Shown here: positions 8,836 to 15,652 of the stretch, in pieces
How positions within the stretch are numbered: the stretch's first letter is position 1
Layout: each line of letters starts with the position of its first letter
Origin: Prevotella sp.
GTDB taxonomy: Bacteria > Bacteroidota > Bacteroidia > Bacteroidales > Bacteroidaceae
Assembly (NCBI GenBank): GCA_015060485.1
Contig: SUYI01000040.1
Span: forward strand, 1-35,129
Length of the DNA stretch: 35,129 bases
Reading direction: 5' to 3'
Made by a program: the position numbers and the translations under genes
Notes under the pieces: model-generated
The model's input: only the letters and a program-made list of their open reading frames with translations
Databases searched by the model: none
What the model was told of the DNA's origin: nothing

Positions 8836-10289
8836 ATGCATATAGGGACATTCGTTTTTGCACAGATAGTACAGTTCCTCCCCCAGAGGCAGTTCAGGCG
8901 TATTCTCGCCAAGTACAACGATAGAACCCAAGGCTGGGCGATGTCTCATTGGAATCATTTGCTGGTTCTGATGTTCGGCCAACTTATGGGCTGCGGAAGC
9001 CTTAGGGAACTCACAGATATAACAATCGCCCATGCCAAGAAATCTAAACACCTCGGATTTGGCCACCAGCCCATCAACAGGCAGATGCTGTCGAAGGCCA
9101 ACACTCTCAGAGACCATCGTATCTTTGAGGAGTTCGCTTTCTACATGGTGTCTATGGCTTAATCCAGACGCATAACGAAGGAGTTTGAGTTGCATGGCAG
9201 GTTCTATGCCATTGACTCCACGACCATTGACCTGTGCATGTCCGTATTCAGATGGGCTGAGTTCAGAAGCACACAAGTCGGGCATCAGGATTCATACTCA
9301 GATTGACATCGTTACGGAAATACCCGTATTCTACAGAATCACAACAGCCAGGGTACATGATGTCAACTCGATGGACTGGTTCAAATACGAGCCTTTGGCT
9401 TGCTATGTGTTTGACAGAGGCTACTTCGACCTCGCCAGACTCTATCGTATCAACATGTTCGGGGCATTCTTCATCATAAGGGAGAAGGGGAAGCCGACCT
9501 ACGAGATTGGCGACGGGGAGAGCATCCTGGATGGGACTGACAATGTGCTCAAAGACCAGAGTATCAGCTTCACCAAGAAGGAGAACAAGGAGAAGTACCC
9601 TGGAGTCATCAGAAGGATTGTCTACTATGCCCCTGAACTCCAACGGAGCTTCGTTTACTACACAAACAACTTCTATCTCTGTGCGAAGGACATCGCCTTG
9701 CTCTACAAGTATAGGTGGCAAGTGGAGCTGTTCTTTTATGACAAGTTTATCGTTATGCAAAGTAGTCATAGGATATAGTTTTGCAACTTGTTGGAAATAA
9801 AGTTCTTGCATTATTACTTCGCATAATCACTTGTCATAAAGATATTGCCATAATAAGCAAAAATTACGCTAAAACGCTTAAAAGTATGCTTTTTGATACC
9901 CATTTGTACGCACATTTAGATAGAATGACGGCATTACTACCATATTGTTATGTAAAGCAGAAATGAGAAGTAGGATCGTAACGTCTTGATAATCAGATAT
10001 GAATTTACTATGACTTCTCATAACGATAAACTTGTCATAAAACATCTTATGTAAAGCTTCTCATAAGATGTTCAAATGGATCAAGCAGCATCTCCAGGTC
10101 AAACGATTCTGGGGAGAATCTGAGAATGCAGTGCGCATACAGATTCATGTCGCCATCATTACCTACTGCCTCATTGCCATTATCGAGCACGACTTCAAGA
10201 TTGGCAGGCCAGTGTTCGAGGTCATGCGGATTCTTGGCAAGTCTGCGCTCACCACGGACAGCATCCAAGACCTGTTCAAACCTCTCTAA
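8836..10289 (+). pseudogene. IS4-family transposase, three lesions
   Basis: The N-terminus from 8836 (MHIGTFVFAQIVQFLPQRQF, then WNHLLVLMFGQLMGCGSLREL) is the DUF4372-type start of IS4-like transposases. Lesion one is a TAA at 9160-9162 after FYMVSMA. The same frame continues with FYAIDSTTIDLC, which holds the first catalytic Asp. Lesion two is a one-base insertion near 9270 (AGCACACAAG for AGCACAAAG). The shifted frame continues SGIRIHTQIDIVTEIPVFYR through CYVFDRGYFD (second Asp) to YKYRWQVELFF. Lesion three is the MITE-like insert after 9733. The protein resumes at 10071 as FKWIKQHLQVKRFWG and ends at 10289. The YRWQVELFFKWIKQ junction is the family's YREK-like signature. Confidence 0.85.
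9734..10070. mobile_element. MITE-like element with perfect 24-bp inverted repeats and decamer iterons
   Basis: The insert splits a transposase codon pair TTC|TTC. Bases 9734-9757 and 10019-10042 are exact reverse complements (24 of 24). The decamer TTATGNNAAG occurs at least nine times on one strand or the other: 9736, 9753, 9817, 9830, 9948, 10014, 10031, 10047 and 10057. Terminal copies are 17 bases apart at both ends, and inner pairs are 13 bases apart. Twenty-eight extra bases (10043-10070) outside the right repeat form a CATCTTATG/CATAAGATG hairpin before the target resumes. No convincing gene lies inside; a 61-codon frame at 9781-9966 has no protein features. The element must move using a transposase encoded elsewhere. 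Confidence 0.75.
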
Positions 10290-10365
10290 AAGACTGCCAA
10301 GCCGGATGATGGGCAACTCTATTTTGACTTCAAATTTGATTAACATATATTAAGAGACACTAGTG

Positions 10366-10374
10366 ATTTTGGTT
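10366..10374 (+). repeat. Right target-site duplication of the IS element
   Basis: ATTTTGGTT, identical to 8700-8708, adjoins the right inverted repeat ending CACTAGTG. Confidence 0.8.
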
Positions 10375-10869
10375 ACTTAAGAATGTGAATACAATGCTAA
10401 ATGATTTGAGCAACATGGCACTGCTCTCAAATGTCGAAATCAGTCGTAATTGGTAATGATAAGTTATTACTGGTGTAATAGAATTGAATTACGAGAAAAG
10501 AAGGAGAAAATGAAATATGATACAGCTAACCTCAATAACTGTGAGAAAGTTTTTTCACACTGTAAAATGCCTAATTCTTACACATAGTCCATAAAGGGAC
10601 GAATCCTTTTTATCATACCCAAAGTGATGAAAATGAAAATGAAAATAGAAATACAATATTGCAATTTTGAATATACAAACTATGGCGGTTTTACCAATGG
10701 TCTGTACAATCCTTTTAAGTGAGCTGTATAAATGTAATATAGCGTCTGTTATGTCGAAAGAAAGTTTAACTATGTTAATTTTTAATAAATACCGTTTGGT
10801 ATTTTTGGTAAAATGAATTACTTTTGGTAATTTTGCATAGAGATTGCAAATATTAATGTATATATAACA
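10375..10869. other. Long AT-rich leader region of the NVEALA cluster
   Basis: Nearly 500 bases with no convincing gene. There is a small interrupted stem (ATTTGAG at 10404-10410 against CTCAAAT at 10426-10432) of unknown meaning. Reverse-strand frames here are low-complexity. The promoter of the downstream cluster is at its right end. Confidence 0.4.
10791..10835 (+). promoter_or_regulatory. Promoter and repeated operator of the NVEALA cluster
   Basis: TAATTTTG (10828-10835) is a -7 element. TTTG at 10804-10807 sits at a fitting distance for the Bacteroidales -33 element. Three copies of TTTGGTA (10795, 10804 and 10823) overlap this region. The upstream twenty bases ACCGTTTGGTATTTTTGGTA (10791-10810) match the minus strand of 34764-34783 before luxR at 18 of 20 positions. 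Confidence 0.6.
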
Positions 10870-11454
10870 ATGCAAACAAGAAATTTATCTATAGTGCTTT
10901 TAGTGATAATTGCCCTTTTTGCACTGACAGAATGTGACAATAGAATAGAATCTATTAAAAACAACCTATTATCTATGCAGAAAGATTCTATAATTTTGCC
11001 TTTAGATAAAATGATATGCATGCATAGCGAAAATGCCGAGTCGACAACTTTGAAAAGAGGTACAATAAAAAATAAATATCAATACATTGTCTATGTAGAT
11101 AGTACCCAATGCACCCCTTGCGCTATTGATGGTATGTATGCATGGAATGTGCTTATGGATAGTTTAAGAACGAGGAAATCTCAGGTTGATTTCGTGTTTA
11201 TTGTAGCTCCAAGAAAGGAGCAAATGGAAAAAACCATTCTTTCAATTAAGTCGTCAGGATTAATAAGTGATGTTTATGTTGATACGTCATATGTATTCAA
11301 CCTTTCAAATCCACGTTTACCACAAGAAGAGAAATTTCACTATTTCATGATAAGCAAAGAAAACAAAATAGTCATGGTTGGGGATATATTATATAACCCT
11401 TCTATGCGTAAGTTATTTAACAAAATTATTAATTTAAACAAACAAAACTTATGA
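10870..11454 (+). CDS. Thioredoxin-like lipoprotein with CTPC motif
   Basis: A 194-residue exported protein. The N-terminus is hydrophobic (LSIVLLVIIALFALTEC) with a lipobox-like Cys at residue 22; Glu just before it is unusual. The core strand YIVYVDSTQ leads into CTPC at residues 81-84, placed like the redox-active pair of TlpA/thioredoxin-fold proteins, followed by a helix. The tail FHYFMISKENKIVMVGD matches the usual last strands of that fold. It would act on the periplasmic side of the envelope. The stop overlaps the NVEALA gene by four bases; that peptide has two cysteines, so it is a plausible disulfide substrate (inference). It is the first gene of the cluster behind the promoter at 10828. 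Confidence 0.7.
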   Translation: MQTRNLSIVLLVIIALFALTECDNRIESIKNNLLSMQKDSIILPLDKMICMHSENAESTTLKRGTIKNKYQYIVYVDSTQCTPCAIDGMYAWNVLMDSLRTRKSQVDFVFIVAPRKEQMEKTILSIKSSGLISDVYVDTSYVFNLSNPRLPQEEKFHYFMISKENKIVMVGDILYNPSMRKLFNKIINLNKQNL

Positions 11455-11693
11455 AAAAGAAAGTGATTTTTTTGACTTCTGTAGCTGTTGCGCTCGTTTC
11501 AATGATTTTTGCTTATACTGCAAGCCGACAAGATGGAAGTAAGATGCACGTCTCAAGCGTTGTGTTAGAAAATGTGGAGGCTTTAGCTTACAATGTCACA
11601 GAAAGTGATGGCTCCTCATTTGATTGCGGAGAGCCATATAGCAGTGTGTGCTTTACCTCATTAGGACAGAGTTTCCCAGGTACAAAGAAATAA
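11451..11693 (+). CDS. NVEALA-family small secreted peptide
   Basis: An 80-residue protein with the family's layout: KKK start, hydrophobic signal or membrane segment (VIFLTSVAVALVSMIFAY, residues 5-22), then the hallmark NVEALA at residues 41-46. The short C-terminal part has two cysteines (59 and 67) and ends QSFPGTKK. NVEALA proteins are small Bacteroidales exported proteins of unknown function that tend to be encoded with propeller lipoproteins, as here. The start overlaps the thioredoxin-like gene (ATGA), so the two are co-translated. The hydrophobic segment and the downstream signal peptidase suggest that the mature product is about 40-55 residues, possibly with one disulfide. That is inference. 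Confidence 0.88.
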   Translation: MKKKVIFLTSVAVALVSMIFAYTASRQDGSKMHVSSVVLENVEALAYNVTESDGSSFDCGEPYSSVCFTSLGQSFPGTKK

Positions 11694-11702
11694 CAAATAG
11701 GT

Positions 11703-12746
11703 ATGGGAAAATTTTTTTTACCAATATTTGCATTGCTACTAGCCTCATGTAAGGCTGGTAGCAATGTGGATATGCTATCTGAATTTAGCGAAAATGTAAG
11801 TGGACAAACTAAATATGTGGATTTCCCCAAAGATAGTATTCTCAATCCGATAATGATAGCGTGCACTGATAGCGTTTTAGTGTTGTCAAATATATTTCAG
11901 AAAACAGTCTTATCTTTATATAATTTTGAAAAAGACATGTTCCTTGGCCACTATCTGAGGAAAGGCACTGGAATAGATGAAATTAATTTAATGATGACCC
12001 TAAAGTTCCAAGAATCCGGGCTCCATTTTTGGGATCCCAATAAAAGATTGTTATCGACTATTGATATCAAAGAACCACATATTATAAAGAACTCCGTATG
12101 TTTAAAAAAATCACAAATTCCTTTGTTTAAGGTTTATCGTATAAATGAAAATTACAGCATGGCATCTGGTGCATTCCCCAACTATCCTTTTGCCATATTT
12201 GATAATCGTTCCGACTCTATTATCAGTTATTTTGGTGTATATCCTTTTAATGAAAAAGATAACTCTCTGACTGATATGGATAAAGCACTTGCATGCCAAT
12301 GGTATTCCCATTATGACCCATCGAACAAGATGATGGTAACGGCCACTCTGTCCGGAACCTTTATTTGTTTTTATGATTTGAATGATTTGAGTGCGCCCAA
12401 ATTGGTTAAGAAATCTGGGAATATTTTGCCGCATTTTTCCAAAGGGAAAAATGGTTCTGTTCGTTTTTTACCTGATAATATTTATAGTTTTATTGATATT
12501 ACGGGAAATTCAGAGTATTGCGTAGCCCTCTTTTGGGGGAACACCCGCGACGAGTATAGCCATCCGAATTTATTTGGAGGTAATTTACTATTAGTATATG
12601 ATTGGAGTGGAAAGCCAATTAAAACGATACAATTAGATAATGTGTATTTAGCACTTTCTATTCTGCCAAATTCAAACAAAGTGTTTCTAGTCCGAAAAAA
12701 TATCGCAGATATGGGATTTGTTGTCGAAAGTATCGTTATAATGTAA
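11703..12746 (+). CDS. BF3164-like beta-propeller lipoprotein (copy 2)
   Basis: A 347-residue protein with a clear lipoprotein signal (FLPIFALLLASC, Cys 16), so it is anchored in the envelope. Propeller blocks parallel copy 1 throughout: DSILNPIMIACTDSV, HFWDPNKRLLS, YSFIDITGNSEYCVALFWG and LLVYDWSGKPIKTIQL. It begins nine bases after the NVEALA gene. Codon and base use are far more AT-rich than in copy 1, so the pair is an old duplication or two independent arrivals, not a recent local duplication. A role as binding partner of the NVEALA peptide is suggested only by gene order. Confidence 0.85.
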   Translation: MGKFFLPIFALLLASCKAGSNVDMLSEFSENVSGQTKYVDFPKDSILNPIMIACTDSVLVLSNIFQKTVLSLYNFEKDMFLGHYLRKGTGIDEINLMMTLKFQESGLHFWDPNKRLLSTIDIKEPHIIKNSVCLKKSQIPLFKVYRINENYSMASGAFPNYPFAIFDNRSDSIISYFGVYPFNEKDNSLTDMDKALACQWYSHYDPSNKMMVTATLSGTFICFYDLNDLSAPKLVKKSGNILPHFSKGKNGSVRFLPDNIYSFIDITGNSEYCVALFWGNTRDEYSHPNLFGGNLLLVYDWSGKPIKTIQLDNVYLALSILPNSNKVFLVRKNIADMGFVVESIVIM

Positions 12747-12754
12747 GTATTATT

Positions 12755-13132
12755 ATGCATAAATGCAGGAAAGACATTTTAATCACGGCAATTTTATTTA
12801 TCGTGCTACTATTATTATTCTGTGCTTATTCCAAAGCTCAGTCTCATAATGACGCATATCGCCTAAAATTAAGAGAGCCTGTAATAAAAGCTGATTTAGA
12901 TACGGGTAAGTGCATTCTTACTGTTATCGAGGACACTCCCTATATTCATTCTTCTTCTGAAAATTTAATTGGTTGTATAAATCCTACGGACATAGTTAGT
13001 ATACATTTTTACAAAGTTGAAATTATAAAAACGAATCCCAAATATACTTCCATTAGGAAATATCTCAAAAGACTCAAACAAAATGAATTCGTAATTGTTA
13101 CATTAAAAAATAAAGCTAAAAAAAATTATTAA
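12755..13132 (+). CDS. Small exported protein with plug-like domain
   Basis: A 125-residue protein with a signal peptide (ILITAILFIVLLLLFCAYSKAQ, cut probably after KAQ). The mature part contains INPTDIVSIHFYK, then a helix and FVIVTLKNK. This strand-helix-strand pattern matches the small subdomain of TonB-receptor plugs (NPxDIxSIxVLK...GVIxIxTK) and the tail of the M56 protein encoded at 2913. It may be a free-standing periplasmic module that contacts an outer-membrane protein. I do not recognise the exact family. It lies inside the cluster with short spacing on both sides. Confidence 0.6.
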   Translation: MHKCRKDILITAILFIVLLLLFCAYSKAQSHNDAYRLKLREPVIKADLDTGKCILTVIEDTPYIHSSSENLIGCINPTDIVSIHFYKVEIIKTNPKYTSIRKYLKRLKQNEFVIVTLKNKAKKNY

Positions 13133-13144
13133 TTCATAGAGGAA

Positions 13145-14751
13145 ATGAAGACGAATGGATTCATTAGAGAGTGTCTTTATGTGCCCATAACAGGTATACT
13201 TTTATTGAATTGTTTACCCCCATTAGACATTGCGTATGGAGAAACGTTGCGGCAATGGAAATATTTCTATTTCACAATATTCCCATTGGGACTTATAGTT
13301 GTCGCCCTTGCTACAGCAAATAATCCTTTACAAAAGAAAAGTTTTCATAAATCGATTCTGCTCGCATTTTCAACAACAGGAGGTATAGAAGCTTTGTGGG
13401 GGATATTTCAACTACTTTCTATTTTACCTTCTTATAGCAATACATATAAGTTGACCGGAAGCTTTGTAAATCCTGGCCCATATGCCTGTTATCTTTCTAT
13501 GTGTCTACCTGCATGTATGGACATAGAGAAATCCTATTCAAAATATATAATATCATTAAATCGCATTTCTATATTACTAATATTGCTGATACTGCCTGCA
13601 ACCATGAGCAGAACAAGTTGGCTGTCTGCAATTATCTCTGTATTATGCTATTTCCTTATTTCGAAATCAACATCTTTCAATTCTTTAATGATAAAACATA
13701 GAGTAAGATACTTTATGTTGGGATGCATAGGAATGATGGGGTTATTCTTATTGGGTTATTTTGCATTTTATTCTATTAAAAAACAATCAATGCAAGGACG
13801 CTTCTATTTATGGGAGATAGAAATAAGAGCCATTGTAGACAAACCAAGTGGATATGGTAAGGGGAAATTTCAAATAGCATTTGCTAATGCACAAGAAAAA
13901 TATATGAAAACTCAAAAAAAAAAATTAACCACCCGCAAATAACAATTCCACATCATGCATTTAATGAATACTTTTATGTCACTATTGAATATGGCATTGT
14001 GGTTGCTATTGCCGTGTTATCTTGCGCACTGTTATACTTAATTCTGTTTTACAAGAGCAAAAAAAATGGACTTTTCTGTATATTTCTCTCACTCGCGATT
14101 TCTTGTTTTGCGTCATATCCATTATATTTCCCGCTTTTCATTATGTCCTTGTTATTGATACTCTGTTGTCCAATTGTAGAATATCTATCGTTTCATAATC
14201 TTGTTTCTCATATGGCATCTTCAATAATTTTATGTGTTATATTAATTGTTTCCTGTATAGGAGGGCGAAATAAGATTCAGCAAGAGAATGCTTGTGTGGC
14301 TTGGGACGAAAAAAGGATTTTATATGGATTGGGGATGTATCAAAAGGCAATGCTGCACTATGAACAGCTATATGAAAAAATGAAATGGAATGATATGTTC
14401 TTATTTGAATATGGTAGGATATTAAGTCTATGTGAAAAATACAGAATGTCAAATACTATTATGAAAGAATTGTGTATGCGCAATGGAGATATTGCACCAT
14501 TACTCATTATTGCAGACAACTACGAGAAACTGGGGCAATATAAGATGTGTGAATCTTATTTACGCATGGCCATAAACCGATTACCAGACAGAGTCTACCC
14601 TTACTATAAACTTGCTAAATTATACAGTGATCCAAATTTCAAAGACATCAATAAACTTAAAAAAACACTCTATGACATACAAAAAATTCAAATTAAAGTT
14701 TTTTCTCCTGCAACCAAACAAATGTTTCAAGAACTCGAAACATTGAAATAA
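13145..14751 (+). pseudogene. O-antigen ligase-like (Wzy/WaaL) membrane protein with TPR tail, frameshifted at an A11 tract
   Basis: The first frame (13145-13942) encodes hydrophobic helices and family blocks: GSFVNPGPYACYLSMCLPA, ATMSRTSWLSAI and QGRFYLWEIEIRAI. It runs into LTTRK-stop just after eleven A residues at 13914-13924. One extra A would continue NHPQITIPHHAFNEYFYVTI and join the frame ending at 14751, giving about 535 residues. The second part has more membrane helices and a TPR-like tail (KRILYGLGMYQKAMLHYEQL; ADNYEKLGQYKMCESYLRMA). Such ligases transfer glycans or other polymers on the periplasmic face. Everything else in the gene is intact, so slippage on the homopolymer, phase variation or a sequencing error are as likely as true decay. 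Confidence 0.75.
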
Positions 14752-14752
14752 T

Positions 14753-15652
14753 ATGAATAAAAGTAATCCTCATTCATTATTGACGAAAATTAATAAAACG
14801 ACTCTCGTCTTGTGCTTCTTAGCATTAGTGTATATAATTTTACAACTCACAACTTTTGCTTCATACGTTGTATTATCTCCATCAATGGAACCCGCCATAA
14901 AACCAGGTGATAATATTCTCATCACCAAGTGGGCTTTAGGGGGAAGAATTTTTAATCCTATTTCTCCTCATGAGATAAAAAGAGCCAATATTTATCGACT
15001 TCCATCACTGAAATATTTGCAATACAACGATATTGTTGTGTTCAATTTTCCATTTATTGGTAAAGGAAAGAACAAACATATTGGAATGAATACAAATACA
15101 TATTATATAAAGCGTATTATCGCAATGCCTGGTGATACTTTTCAGATTAAGCATGCTTTTTTTAAAAGTTCAGGCTATAATGGAACTATCGGAAACTTAT
15201 CGTCACAAATGTATTTGAATAGAATAGATACAACTAATACTATTCCTAAATTAGTAAGGGCATATAATGGTATAAAGACTTATACAGAAAGTAAGAATAA
15301 GTGGACAATATATGATTTTGGTCCTATTACGATACCCAAAAAGGGAACGGCAATAATTATGAATGAAAATAACTTCACTTTATATAAAGAGATTGTCGAA
15401 TGGGAAAACGAGAACAAGAAACTTAATTCTTATAATGGAGACGTATATTTAGGTCAAAAGCTGATAAAACAATATATTTTTAAGGAAAACTACTATTTTG
15501 TTGCTGGAGATAATCTCACATGTTCAAAAGACTCAAGATATTGGGGCTTCTTGCCAGAGAAATTCATTATTGGAAAAGCTACTATGATTTGGTTTTCTCA
15601 GAATCCTTACACAAAAAAAATAAGATGGGAAAGATTTTTCAAATTTTTATAA
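14753..15652 (+). CDS. lepB: Signal peptidase I (S26 family)
   Basis: A 299-residue membrane protease with one N-terminal helix (LVLCFLALVYIILQL). The serine motif is SPSMEPAIKPGD with nucleophile Ser 44. The lysine motif is YYIKRIIAMPGD with general base Lys 120. The closing box is VAGDNLTCSKDSRYWGF. All catalytic features of type I signal peptidases are present. Its position inside a small-secreted-peptide cluster suggests a dedicated enzyme, additional to the housekeeping LepB, that matures the NVEALA peptide or another cluster product. The gene starts one base after the upstream stop and overlaps the preferred start of the next gene by 28 bases, so it is tightly embedded in the operon. 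Confidence 0.9.
   Translation: MNKSNPHSLLTKINKTTLVLCFLALVYIILQLTTFASYVVLSPSMEPAIKPGDNILITKWALGGRIFNPISPHEIKRANIYRLPSLKYLQYNDIVVFNFPFIGKGKNKHIGMNTNTYYIKRIIAMPGDTFQIKHAFFKSSGYNGTIGNLSSQMYLNRIDTTNTIPKLVRAYNGIKTYTESKNKWTIYDFGPITIPKKGTAIIMNENNFTLYKEIVEWENENKKLNSYNGDVYLGQKLIKQYIFKENYYFVAGDNLTCSKDSRYWGFLPEKFIIGKATMIWFSQNPYTKKIRWERFFKFL

Larger units (their letters stand above)
8709..10365 (+). mobile_element. IS4-family insertion sequence, inactivated
   Basis: The ends are imperfect inverted repeats: left CACTAGCGTCTCTTAAAAT from 8709, right (read inward on the minus strand) CACTAGTGTCTCTTAATAT ending at 10365. Flanking 9-bp direct repeats ATTTTGGTT mark a single clean insertion event. Without the MITE-like insert, the element is about 1.32 kb, normal for this family. 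The transposase carries a stop, a frameshift and an insertion, so the copy is a fossil, although its boundaries are well preserved. It lies between the blaI operon and the NVEALA cluster and separates two paralogous propeller genes. Confidence 0.85.

Noticed and set aside
9781..9966. 61-codon ORF inside the MITE-like insert
   Set aside because: Non-ATG start, overlaps the repeated decamers, no protein features; the insert is better explained as non-coding.
10555..10875. 106-codon minus-strand frame upstream of the NVEALA cluster
   Set aside because: Tyr/Phe/His low-complexity content in AT-rich DNA; it overlaps the promoter of the forward operon.
15520..15624. Upstream start for the transglutaminase-like lipoprotein
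   Set aside because: It would place 35 polar residues before an obvious signal peptide and lies wholly inside the signal peptidase gene.
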